Source: an uncultured Lachnospiraceae bacterium
GTDB lineage: Bacteria; Bacillota; Clostridia; Lachnospirales; Lachnospiraceae
Direction: 5' to 3'
DNA length: 11,924 nucleotides
NCBI GenBank assembly: GCA_905236545.1
Contig: CAJOQO010000281.1
Span: forward strand, 1 to 11,924
The notes below the pieces were generated by a model. That model did no database searches and had not been told where the DNA came from. It saw nothing but the letters and a program-made list of their open reading frames with translations. Of the stretch, positions 1-6,442 are shown piece by piece (within the stretch, counting starts at the first letter, position 1; each line of letters begins with the position of its first letter). A program made the position numbers and the translations under genes.

Positions 1-79
1 CGATCGCAGTCGGCAAAGAGCTCAGCCGGAGTGGGCTACAGGTTTGCGATGGGGAAGCCATCCGCAGGCCGGGGCATAC

Positions 80-106
80 GTTACAGGTCAGGGTGTGATC
101 TGTAAC
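80..106. promoter_or_regulatory. Inverted repeat upstream of the liv promoter
   Basis: The arms at 80-89 and 97-106 pair over 10 positions (one G-U) around a 7-nt loop; the outer seven, GTTACAG/CTGTAAC, are perfect. No T-run follows, so it is a poor intrinsic terminator for any upstream gene. It is centred about 88 bp before the predicted liv start point. The left arm contains CGTTACAGG, which recurs twice before the promoter at 5515-5543. It could be a regulator site or the end of an upstream transcript; neither is proven. Confidence 0.4.
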
Positions 107-145
107 AGTTCGAAAAAGTCATGAGCCGATGAACGGAAACCATCA

Positions 146-174
146 TTGCCTTTAATGCATTAAAGTGATATACT
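146..174 (+). promoter_or_regulatory. Predicted sigma-A promoter of the liv operon
   Basis: The -35 box TTGCCT (146-151) and -10 box TATACT (169-174) are separated by exactly 17 bp, giving a predicted start near 181. This fits translation of livJ from 285 after a leader of about 100 nt. The same TTGCCT -35 box with a 17-bp spacer occurs at the promoter at 5515-5543. Confidence 0.7.
150..165. promoter_or_regulatory. 16-bp perfect palindrome in the liv promoter spacer (operator candidate)
   Basis: CTTTAATGCATTAAAG is its own reverse complement over all 16 bases. It fills nearly the whole spacer between the -35 and -10 boxes. A protein bound there would block RNA polymerase, so a dimeric repressor site is the natural reading. 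The regulator is not encoded in the window and the motif is not one I can assign to a known family. Confidence 0.5.
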
Positions 175-195
175 ACGAAATGTACCGTTCAGGGA

Positions 196-264
196 AGCCG
201 CAGCGGCTGTGCCGCGATAAACCATGGCAGCAGGCCTGCGGCAAAAAGCCCGGGGAAGCCCGGG
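196..264 (+). promoter_or_regulatory. Structured 5' leader of livJ with three consecutive hairpins
   Basis: Three short stems can form in order: AGCCG/CGGCT (196-200 with 204-208), TGCCGC/GCGGCA (210-215 with 238-243), and CCCGGG/CCCGGG with loop GAAG (249-254 with 259-264). The last ends 6 nt before the livJ ribosome-binding site at 271-276. No T-run follows, so termination is unlikely. A role in mRNA stability or translation is possible. I see no T-box signature and no riboswitch class I recognise. Confidence 0.35.
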
Positions 265-284
265 ATACAGAGGAGGGATATCTT

Positions 285-1436
285 ATGATGAAAAAACTGG
301 CAGCTGCGACATGCGTTCTGACTATGGCGCTGTCCGGAATGGCAATGGCTGATTCCGTAACGATCGGTGTTTTCGAACCGGCGTCCGGCGACAACGGAGC
401 AGGCGGCAAGCAGGAAGTGCTTGGCATGCAGTACGCAAACCAGGTACAGCCCACCGTTGAGATCGACGGCAAGGAATACGACGTCGTCCTGAATATCGTG
501 GACAACGAATCTTCGACCGACAAGGCGACCTCCGCGGCGACGGCGGCAGCGGAAGGCGCGAGCGTTGTGCTTGGCTCCTACGGCAGCGCGGTTTCCATCG
601 CGGCCGGTGATATCTTCAAGAGCGCAGGAGTCGGCGCGATCGGCGTTACCTGCACCAACCCGCAGGTTACAGAAGGAAACGACAACTACTATCGCATCTG
701 CTTCCTGGATCCGTTCCAGGGCACAGTCCTTGCGAACTATGCGAATGACGCACTGAGCGCAAAGAAGGCATATGTCCTGACGAAGCTCGGCGATGACTAT
801 TCCGCAGGCCTTGGCCACTACTTCAGCGCGGCATTCAAGGATCTCGGCGGAGAGGTGATCGAGGAAACATTCCCGCCCGAAACAGCGGACTTCACATCCT
901 ACATCACCACGGCGAAGAATGAAGGCGTAGACGTTATCATGGCTCCGACCTCCACCGAGGCTGCCCAGCTGATCATCGAAGCCGCTTCCACGCAGGGCGT
1001 CACGGTTCCGCTTCTTGCAGGCGATACCTGGGATTCCAACGTAATCCTGAGCGCGGCTGAGGGCAAGGACATCGAGATCTTCGTTACAACCTTCTATCAG
1101 GAAGGCGCGGACGAGGACTTCGACAAGGGCATCAAGGAGTACATCAACGGCGATTCCACCGCGCTTGCGAACAATGGCGGCGACGACACCATCGCGGCTG
1201 TTTCCGCTATGGGCTACGACGCATACTTCGTAGCGCTTGAGTGCATCAAGAACGCAGGCTCCACCGCTCCGGCAGATGTTCTGGCGGCGATTGCGGACAC
1301 CACCTATGACGGCGTAACCGGCCACATCGAGTTTGGCGAGAACGGCGACGCGGTTCGTTCCGAGGCGGTTGTCAAGAAGGCAAACAACGAGAGCGGCGAG
1401 TGGGAATTCGTTGCGACGCAGGGTGTCAGCGAGTAA
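285..1436 (+). CDS. livJ: Branched-chain amino acid ABC transporter, substrate-binding protein
   Basis: Extracytoplasmic binding protein (383 aa) that would capture Leu/Ile/Val or related amino acids and deliver them to LivHM. Start chosen at 285 because AGGAGG (271-276) sits 8 nt upstream and the next residues form a signal peptide: MMKK, a hydrophobic core, then AMA before Asp at about residue 23. Any earlier in-frame ATG lies before the predicted transcript start. The mature chain opens with the first beta strand (SVTIGVFEPASG) and has the type-1 periplasmic-binding fold pattern, including GSYGSAVSIAAGD and TCTNPQVT in the ligand region. Position directly before livHMGF fixes the assignment. 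Oddly, no lipobox cysteine is present, although Gram-positive binding proteins are normally lipid-anchored. Substrate specificity within the family cannot be read by eye. Confidence 0.93.
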   Translation: MMKKLAAATCVLTMALSGMAMADSVTIGVFEPASGDNGAGGKQEVLGMQYANQVQPTVEIDGKEYDVVLNIVDNESSTDKATSAATAAAEGASVVLGSYGSAVSIAAGDIFKSAGVGAIGVTCTNPQVTEGNDNYYRICFLDPFQGTVLANYANDALSAKKAYVLTKLGDDYSAGLGHYFSAAFKDLGGEVIEETFPPETADFTSYITTAKNEGVDVIMAPTSTEAAQLIIEAASTQGVTVPLLAGDTWDSNVILSAAEGKDIEIFVTTFYQEGADEDFDKGIKEYINGDSTALANNGGDDTIAAVSAMGYDAYFVALECIKNAGSTAPADVLAAIADTTYDGVTGHIEFGENGDAVRSEAVVKKANNESGEWEFVATQGVSE

Positions 1437-1448
1437 GATCGGCAGCAA

Positions 1449-1479
1449 CGGCCGGCGGCGCAGGTTATGCCACCGGCCG
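1449..1479 (+). promoter_or_regulatory. Hairpin just after livJ
   Basis: CGGCCGG (1449-1455) pairs with CCGGCCG (1473-1479). After a C-A mismatch the stem continues with GGCG/TGCC (1457-1460 with 1468-1471), leaving a loop of about 7 nt. It starts 13 nt after the livJ stop and has no T-run. It is best read as a 3' stabilising structure that could keep livJ mRNA more abundant than the downstream part of the operon. Confidence 0.45.
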
Positions 1480-1563
1480 GAGTAAGGATCTGTACGAATT
1501 AACACAGGAGTTATTCTGGAACCCCATCCTTAAGTGATTCTGTTACAGCTCCTAAGGCTATAT

Positions 1564-1602
1564 CCCTGGCCGGGGAATCCGTTTCCCCGGCCGGGCTCAT
1601 TT
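1564..1602 (+). terminator. Strong hairpin between livJ and livH, likely partial terminator
   Basis: GGCCGGGGAA (1568-1577) pairs perfectly with TTCCCCGGCC (1583-1592) around a 5-nt loop. A wobble and two G-C pairs extend the stem outward to 1565/1595. It is followed only by CTCATTT, a weak U-tract. livH starts 57 nt later without an obvious promoter. Partial read-through, giving more LivJ than membrane components, is the likely effect. Confidence 0.55.
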
Positions 1603-1658
1603 ACAAAGCACCGGTATGACAGGATGGTTCACATCGTACCGGCGGAAAAGGATTATTC

Positions 1659-2543
1659 ATGGATTTCTGGTCGAAAAACTTACCTTATCTGCTGGCGGGC
1701 GTCTCAGTCGGCGGACAGTATGCCCTGATCGCGATCGGCTACACGATGGTGTACGGCATCCTGCGCCTGATCAACTTTGCCCACGGCGACATCTTTATGG
1801 TAGCGGGACTTGTCACGATCTACGCGAGCACGGTGATGCCGCTGTATCTCTCGATCCCGCTGACGATCATTGTCACCGTCATCCTCGGCATGGCGATCGA
1901 GAAGGTAGCCTACAGGCCCCTTCGCAATGCGCCCAGGATGTCTGTCATGATCTCCGCGATCGGCGTATCGTATCTGCTTCAGAACCTTGCCCTGTATATC
2001 ACGGGCGGACTGGCGCAGGTCTATCCGACGATCCCGTTTATTTCGAATACTATCACCATCGGTTCGGCAACGACGAAGGTGGTTACGGTCCTGACGCCGA
2101 TCCTCATGATCGTTCTCGTAGTGCTGCTGATCCAGCTGATCAACCACACAAAGATCGGAATGGCGATGCGGTCGGTATCAACGGACTTTGAGACCAGCCG
2201 TCTCATGGGCATCAATGTGAACCGTGTCATCTCCATGACATTTATCATCGGTTCCTTCCTGGCGGCGGTCGGCTCGATTCTGTACTTTACGAATTATCCG
2301 TCGGTCATTCCGACCTCGGGCGGTATGCCGGGCCTGAAGGCCTTTGTCGCGGCAGTGTTCGGCGGCATCGGCTCCATTCCCGGCGCGGTCATCGGCGCCA
2401 TGCTGATCGGAATCGTCGAAAACCTGATCAAAGGCGCGGGCTGGACAACCTTCTCAGACGCATTTACCTTTGTGCTTCTGATCGTAGTGCTGTTGTTCAA
2501 GCCGACCGGGCTGTTCGGCGAAGCGGCAACGGATAAGGTCTGA
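1659..2543 (+). CDS. livH: Branched-chain amino acid ABC transporter, permease LivH
   Basis: Inner subunit of the importer (294 aa), pairing with LivM to form the transmembrane channel. The family start is clear: YALIAIGYTMVYGILRLINFAHGD at residues 21-43 matches the LivH first helix and loop. Hydrophobic helices recur to the C-terminus, which ends in the usual LFKPTGLFGE motif. The ATPase-coupling (EAA-like) loop lies around residues 165-195, with a Gly near MGIN. Length is normal. The ATG at 1659 has a modest AAGGA (1648-1652) 6 nt upstream. The gene lies 222 nt after livJ, past two hairpins, and 15 nt before livM. Confidence 0.94.
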   Translation: MDFWSKNLPYLLAGVSVGGQYALIAIGYTMVYGILRLINFAHGDIFMVAGLVTIYASTVMPLYLSIPLTIIVTVILGMAIEKVAYRPLRNAPRMSVMISAIGVSYLLQNLALYITGGLAQVYPTIPFISNTITIGSATTKVVTVLTPILMIVLVVLLIQLINHTKIGMAMRSVSTDFETSRLMGINVNRVISMTFIIGSFLAAVGSILYFTNYPSVIPTSGGMPGLKAFVAAVFGGIGSIPGAVIGAMLIGIVENLIKGAGWTTFSDAFTFVLLIVVLLFKPTGLFGEAATDKV

Positions 2544-2558
2544 GGAAGGAGGAGAGCG

Positions 2559-3626
2559 ATGAATAAGAAAAAGGATCTGATCTTTGCGCTCGTCCTTCTG
2601 GCTGCGGCGGTTGTTCTTGTCGCGGTGCTTGACCGGACGCTGCCTCAGACGGGTATCGTCATGACGGTTCTGAAGAAGGGCTGCATCTATTCTCTGGTCG
2701 CGGTATCGATGAACCTGTTAAATGGTTTCACGGGGCTTTTCTCCCTGGGCCAGGCGGGCTTCATGCTGATCGGCGGCTATACCTACGCGATTCTGACGAT
2801 CCCGGTCGCGGACCGGGCGAGCGTGTACCAGTATTTTGAAGGCGGCATCGTACAGTTCTCGATCCCGTTCTGGGCGGGACTGATCGCGGCGGGACTGGTG
2901 AGCGCGCTGATGGCATGGCTGATCGGCCTTCCGGTGCTGCGTCTCAAGAGCGACTATCTCGCGATCGCGACCCTCGGATTCGCCGAGATCATGCGCGCAT
3001 TTTTCCAGTGGGACACCCTCGGGCCGCTGACCAACGGTTCGAACATGCTCCGGAAATATCCGAGCTTCACGACCCTGATGTTCCCGTTTATCGTATCGGC
3101 GATCTGCATCGCGCTGATCGTCCTGCTGATCAATTCCTCCTTCGGGCGTGCCTTCAAAGCGATCCGCGACGATGAGGTCGCGGCGGAGGCGATGGGCATC
3201 AACCTCGCGCATCACAAGCGCATGAGCTTCTGCATCTCCTCGTTCTTCGCGGGAGTGGGCGGCGCGCTTCTGGCGATGTACCAGACGACGATACAGGCGC
3301 AGGCCTTCAAGTCGAATATGACCTATGAGATCCTTCTGATCGTCGTGATCGGCGGACTTGGATCTGTCACAGGCAGTGTCCTTGCGACCTTCCTGTTCTA
3401 CGCGGCTTCTGAGTGGTGGCTGAGATTCCTGGACTCTCCGCTGATGATTGGGGACTGGCAGGTTCCGCTGCTTCGCTCCGGCTTCAGGAAGGTTGTGTTC
3501 TCTGTCGTGATCATGGTGATCGTCCTGTTCGCGCGGCAGGGCATCATGGGCGATCATGAATTCTCCCTGTCCGGCCTGATGAAGCTGTTCAGGCGCAAGA
3601 GGAAGGAGGCATCCGCCAATGAGTAA
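2559..3626 (+). CDS. livM: Branched-chain amino acid ABC transporter, permease LivM
   Basis: Second permease (355 aa), heterodimer partner of LivH. Family signatures are NLLNGFTGLFSLGQAGFMLIGGY (about residues 52-74), the SDYLAIATLGFAEI segment (131-144) and the coupling loop FGRAFKAIRDDEVAAEAMGI (195-214). The C-terminus is a short basic tail (FRRKRKEASANE). AAGGAGG (2546-2552) lies 6 nt before the start, so translation should be strong. The stop codon overlaps the start of livG by 8 nt, which indicates translational coupling. Length is normal for Gram-positive LivM, which lacks the long N-terminal extension of the E. coli protein. Confidence 0.94.
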   Translation: MNKKKDLIFALVLLAAAVVLVAVLDRTLPQTGIVMTVLKKGCIYSLVAVSMNLLNGFTGLFSLGQAGFMLIGGYTYAILTIPVADRASVYQYFEGGIVQFSIPFWAGLIAAGLVSALMAWLIGLPVLRLKSDYLAIATLGFAEIMRAFFQWDTLGPLTNGSNMLRKYPSFTTLMFPFIVSAICIALIVLLINSSFGRAFKAIRDDEVAAEAMGINLAHHKRMSFCISSFFAGVGGALLAMYQTTIQAQAFKSNMTYEILLIVVIGGLGSVTGSVLATFLFYAASEWWLRFLDSPLMIGDWQVPLLRSGFRKVVFSVVIMVIVLFARQGIMGDHEFSLSGLMKLFRRKRKEASANE

Positions 3627-4467
3627 GTCTGATGCGAATGTGCTCCGCCTGGAGCACATCACGATGCAGTTTGGCGGCGTTGTGGCGGTCAATGATTTCT
3701 CGATGGAGGTCAACAAGGGCGAGATCGTCGCCCTGATCGGGCCGAACGGCGCAGGCAAGACGACCGCGTTTAACGTGATTACGGGCGTGTATGAGCCGAC
3801 GAACGGTGTCGTGTATTACAATGACAGGCCGATCGTGGAGAATCATCCCCGCGGGAAGATGAAGAAGCTCTATCAGGGGGACAATGCGCTTACTTATGAT
3901 AAGGTGATCTCCCAGACGCCGGACAGGATCACGAAGCTCGGCATCGCCAGGACATTTCAGAATATCCGTCTGTTCAGGAAGATGACGGTCTTTGAAAATG
4001 TCCTGATCGCGCGCCATCTTCGTTCGAAGGCGAACTTTCTGACAGCGACGCTGCACCTGAATGCGGCAGAGGAGAGGGCGAACCGTGAGAAGACGCTGGA
4101 GCTTCTGAAGCTGGTCGGCCTTGAGGAAAACAAGGATGACCTGGCGACTTCCCTTCCCTATGGAAAGCAGAGGAGGCTGGAGATTGCCAGGGCGCTGGCT
4201 ACCGAACCGACGCTGCTGCTGCTCGATGAGCCCGCGGCAGGCATGAATCCGCAGGAAACACTGGAGCTGTCGGGATTCATCCGCCAGATCAAGGATCAGT
4301 TTGACCTTACCGTGTTCGTCATCGAGCATCACATGGATCTGGTCATGGAGATCTCCGACCGGATCTATGTGCTGGACTTCGGACGCATGATCGCGTCCGG
4401 CACCCCGGCTGAGATACAGTCCAACCAGCATGTAATCGATGCTTATCTGGGTGTGCAGGAGGAGTAA
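3619..4467 (+). CDS. livG: Branched-chain amino acid ABC transporter, ATP-binding protein LivG
   Basis: Cytoplasmic ATPase (282 aa) that powers uptake with LivF. Walker A is GPNGAGKT (41-48), the Q-loop is in RTFQNIRLF (Gln114), the LivG-type signature is LPYGKQRRLEIA (179-190), Walker B is LLLLDEP (199-205, catalytic Glu204) and the H-loop His is in IEHHMD (about 237). About 20 extra residues (roughly 75-103, containing KMKKLYQGDNALTYD) lie before the Q-loop compared with the short E. coli type. From memory, clostridial LivG proteins share this insertion. AGGAGG (3604-3609), inside livM, serves the start. The C-terminal DAYLG motif is conserved. Confidence 0.94.
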   Translation: MSKSDANVLRLEHITMQFGGVVAVNDFSMEVNKGEIVALIGPNGAGKTTAFNVITGVYEPTNGVVYYNDRPIVENHPRGKMKKLYQGDNALTYDKVISQTPDRITKLGIARTFQNIRLFRKMTVFENVLIARHLRSKANFLTATLHLNAAEERANREKTLELLKLVGLEENKDDLATSLPYGKQRRLEIARALATEPTLLLLDEPAAGMNPQETLELSGFIRQIKDQFDLTVFVIEHHMDLVMEISDRIYVLDFGRMIASGTPAEIQSNQHVIDAYLGVQEE

Positions 4468-4506
4468 GGATCTGCAGCAGTTTTTGATCGTGACAGCTCC
4501 TGCTGC
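4460..4506 (+). promoter_or_regulatory. livG-livF spacer element with possible stem-loop
   Basis: The 154-nt spacer between livG and livF begins with GGAGTAAGGATCTG (4461-4474), which includes the livG stop codon, followed by GTGACAGCTCCT (4490-4501). AGGAG can pair with CTCCT, and CTG with CAG, leaving a 7-nt bulge TAAGGAT. A competing stem joins GCAGCAG (4474-4480) to CTGCTGC (4500-4506). Almost the same two blocks occur in the same order after livJ (1479-1492 and 1542-1553). Function is unknown. Confidence 0.35.
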
Positions 4507-4621
4507 TTCACGGATGATGTGCAGCGGCAGGAACAGAAACAGGAAGAAAGAGAACCGCGTACCTGCTGTATGGCGGGAGACCGGAAACAGTACGGTGTGG
4601 TGAGCAGAGGATACAGGAAAC

Positions 4622-5443
4622 ATGAGTAAGAAGACAAGCCAGGCTGCGTCGACCGGCAATACGGTCGGCAAGGTCGGAAGTGTTGCAGCTGCCTGGGATC
4701 ACCTGGGGAAAAAGGGAGACGGCCCTTCACGAAACCTCCTGGAGGTGCGGGACCTGAAGGTATCCTACGGCGGAATCGAAGCGGTGCGCGGCATCAGCTT
4801 TGATGTTCCGGAGCATGAGATCGTGACGCTGATCGGCGCGAACGGAGCGGGCAAGAGCTCTACCCTTCGCTCGATCGTCGCGCTGGAAAAGCCTGCCGGC
4901 GGCTCCATTCAGTTTGAGAACAATGAGATCATCGGCATGGGAACGGAGCAGGTCGTCAAGAACGGTATCACGCTTGTCCCGGAAGGACGCCGCGTATTCG
5001 TAAACCTTTCGGTTTATGAGAACCTGCGGATGGGCGCGTATCTTCGCAAGGATGATCTGCAGTCAGATCTGGACTGGGTGTATTCCCTGTTCCCGCGTCT
5101 GAAGGAGAGAAGCTGGCAGGCGGCCGGTACGCTGTCCGGCGGAGAACAGCAGATGCTTGCGATCGCGAGGGCGCTGATGAGCAGGCCGAAGATGATCATG
5201 ATGGATGAGCCGTCACTCGGCCTCGCGCCGATCATCGTGCAGGAAGTGTTCGAGATCATCCGGGAGATCAACAAGATGGGACTTACGATTCTCCTTGTCG
5301 AGCAGAATGCGAACATGGCCCTGAAGGCTGCGGATCTGGGCTACGTCATGGAGACCGGGCGGATCACGCTGTCCGGCGCCGGTAAGGATCTTGCGGAAAA
5401 CCCGGTAGTCAAGGAGGCATATCTTGGGAAGTCGCGAAGCTGA
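4622..5443 (+). CDS. livF: Branched-chain amino acid ABC transporter, ATP-binding protein LivF
   Basis: Second ATPase of the importer (273 aa). Walker A is GANGAGKS (72-79), the LivF-type VPEGRRVF is at 119-126, the ABC signature is LSGGEQQ (171-177) and Walker B is MIMMDEP (191-197). The switch position reads VEQNAN, the Gln variant normal for LivF. The protein is longer than usual because about 38 polar residues precede the conserved start (NLLEVRDLKVSYGG). No ATG, GTG or TTG start fits in frame nearer the conserved domain, so the tail appears genuine. The ribosome-binding site before 4622 is weak (AGGAAA), and the gene lies 154 nt after livG, unlike the tight livM-livG junction. It is the last gene of the operon. 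Confidence 0.92.
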   Translation: MSKKTSQAASTGNTVGKVGSVAAAWDHLGKKGDGPSRNLLEVRDLKVSYGGIEAVRGISFDVPEHEIVTLIGANGAGKSSTLRSIVALEKPAGGSIQFENNEIIGMGTEQVVKNGITLVPEGRRVFVNLSVYENLRMGAYLRKDDLQSDLDWVYSLFPRLKERSWQAAGTLSGGEQQMLAIARALMSRPKMIMMDEPSLGLAPIIVQEVFEIIREINKMGLTILLVEQNANMALKAADLGYVMETGRITLSGAGKDLAENPVVKEAYLGKSRS

Positions 5444-5452
5444 GGGACTTCC
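5427..5452 (+). promoter_or_regulatory. Hairpin spanning the livF stop codon
   Basis: GGAAGTC (5427-5433) pairs with GACTTCC (5446-5452) around a 12-nt loop that contains the TGA stop. No T-run follows, so this is at most a weak or factor-dependent end of the liv transcript. I see no convincing intrinsic terminator between livF and the next promoter. Confidence 0.3.
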
Positions 5453-5472
5453 GTTACGATACAGGCAAAGGC

Positions 5473-5492
5473 CGTTACAGGGTCGTTACAGG
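5473..5492. repeat. Direct repeat CGTTACAGG x2, one helical turn apart
   Basis: CGTTACAGG occurs at 5473-5481 and 5484-5492, start to start 11 bp, and a related CGTTAC..ACAGG lies just before them (5452-5465). They are centred about 67 bp before the predicted start of the 5610 gene, a usual place for an activator. The same 9-mer lies before the liv promoter at 79-87. Confidence 0.4.
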
Positions 5493-5514
5493 ATGACATT
5501 GTGGAAGGAACGGG

Positions 5515-5543
5515 TTGCCTTATGATCAGATAACTTGTATAAT
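5515..5543 (+). promoter_or_regulatory. Predicted sigma-A promoter of the 5610 gene
   Basis: TTGCCT (5515-5520) and a perfect TATAAT (5538-5543) are separated by 17 bp. The predicted start near 5550 gives a leader of about 60 nt. That leader contains an imperfect hairpin CCGGGCC/GGC-A-CCGG (5558-5578) followed by an AT-rich tract and the ribosome-binding site. Confidence 0.75.
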
Positions 5544-5609
5544 CAGCTATAAGCACTCCGGGCCTGCCAGGGCACCGGGAAACAGATCTTTATTTTAAGG
5601 AGGCGTTCT

Positions 5610-6404
5610 ATGAAAACAGCACGAACCCGTAAATCATGGTTTTCTCTGCTGATCCTGACCGCAGCACTGACGATGCTGATGATGATTCCTTCCTATGCGG
5701 CAGAGAAAAGGAAGCTTGTGAAGTCATATGAGATGACCGATGCGAATGGAAAGCTGTCCGCGATTGTGACTTATACCTATGATTCGAAGGGCAATAGAAA
5801 GAAGGCTACTTATAAGGACTACGAAAACGGCAAACTGGTCGAAACGAGCTCGACCAACTATAAGACGACCTATTGGAGCGGAAGCAGTCAGGCGAAAAAG
5901 ATCGTTGAGACCACCAAAGGATACAAATCCACGACGGAGTATACGAAAAGCGGTTTGCCGAAACGTTGGATCAGGGAAACCGGGACGGATACGATCACAA
6001 CGGACTATACGATCAAGGGCGGCCATCTGAAGAAGGCTGTTACGAAGGATTCCTCGGGAAAGGTGACCAGCGAAGAAGGCTTTGACAGCAAAGGCAACAC
6101 GACATACTATATTTCCTATGATTCCAAGGGCAAGAAGAGTAAGTCGACCTATAAGATGACTTATAAGAATGGAGTGCTGAGAAAACAGGTTGTGACCGGT
6201 TCCGATAAGAGCTCTGCAGTTTATGAGTCTGACAAGCATGGAAATCTGATCAAGACGGTGTTGAAGACCGCGGACGGGCAGACTTATTCCTTTACGGTCA
6301 AGATTAAGTACAGCGGCGACTATGTCAAGGTTCGTAAGACCTATGACAGTGACGGAAAGCTGGATTCAACGACTACTTATCAATATACCAGCAAGGCGTA
6401 TTGA
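5610..6404 (+). CDS. Secreted YD-like repeat protein of unknown function
   Basis: A 264-aa protein with an N-terminal signal peptide: basic KTARTRK, a hydrophobic core to about residue 27, then SYAA with likely signal-peptidase-I cleavage near residues 30-31. The rest is a lysine-, threonine- and tyrosine-rich chain of short repeats of the form Y/F-D-S-K-G-N/K followed by paired beta-strand-like stretches: YDSKGNRKK, FDSKGNTTYY, YDSKGKKSK, ESDKHGNLIK, YDSDGKLDS. These resemble single YD (RHS-type) or similar beta-hairpin repeats, but no toxin domain or RHS core is present. There is no cysteine and no sortase or cell-wall-binding motif, so it may be released or held by charge. AAGGAGG (5597-5603) lies 6 nt upstream. 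It has its own promoter and terminator. Function is not recognised. Confidence 0.82.
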   Translation: MKTARTRKSWFSLLILTAALTMLMMIPSYAAEKRKLVKSYEMTDANGKLSAIVTYTYDSKGNRKKATYKDYENGKLVETSSTNYKTTYWSGSSQAKKIVETTKGYKSTTEYTKSGLPKRWIRETGTDTITTDYTIKGGHLKKAVTKDSSGKVTSEEGFDSKGNTTYYISYDSKGKKSKSTYKMTYKNGVLRKQVVTGSDKSSAVYESDKHGNLIKTVLKTADGQTYSFTVKIKYSGDYVKVRKTYDSDGKLDSTTTYQYTSKAY

Positions 6405-6442
6405 ATCTGACCGGGTTGTTCTTTAACAGATCAACTGTCACG

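Noticed and set aside
3..95. Tail of an upstream gene at the left edge
   Set aside because: All three + strand frames stay open for about 90 nt or more from the window edge, with stops at 93, 103 and 122, so none can be preferred; no recognisable domain or terminator helps.
165..284. N-terminal extension of livJ from the ATG at 165 or 180
   Set aside because: The predicted transcript starts near 181, the extension would bury the signal peptide, and the AGGAGG site points to 285.
181..284. T-box or amino acid riboswitch in the livJ leader
   Set aside because: No T-box consensus, no terminator/antiterminator pair and no known aptamer core was visible; only simple hairpins.
300..330. Lipobox at Cys10 of LivJ
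   Set aside because: The residue before Cys is Thr rather than Gly or Ala, and the hydrophobic core follows rather than precedes it.
189..1505. 438-codon open frame on the - strand covering all of livJ
   Set aside because: The + strand frame has a clear signal peptide, ribosome-binding site and family match. The antisense product is Arg/Cys/Val-rich with no domain, as expected from GC-rich third positions.
2718..4671. Long - strand open frames opposite livM and livG (346 and 360 codons)
   Set aside because: Their products are Arg/His/Gln/Asp-rich low-information sequences with no start context, fully covered by recognised + strand genes.
5558..5596. Intrinsic terminator for the liv operon
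   Set aside because: The hairpin at 5558-5578 is bulged, the T-rich tract begins about 10 nt after it, and both lie downstream of the promoter of the next gene, so they belong to that gene's leader.
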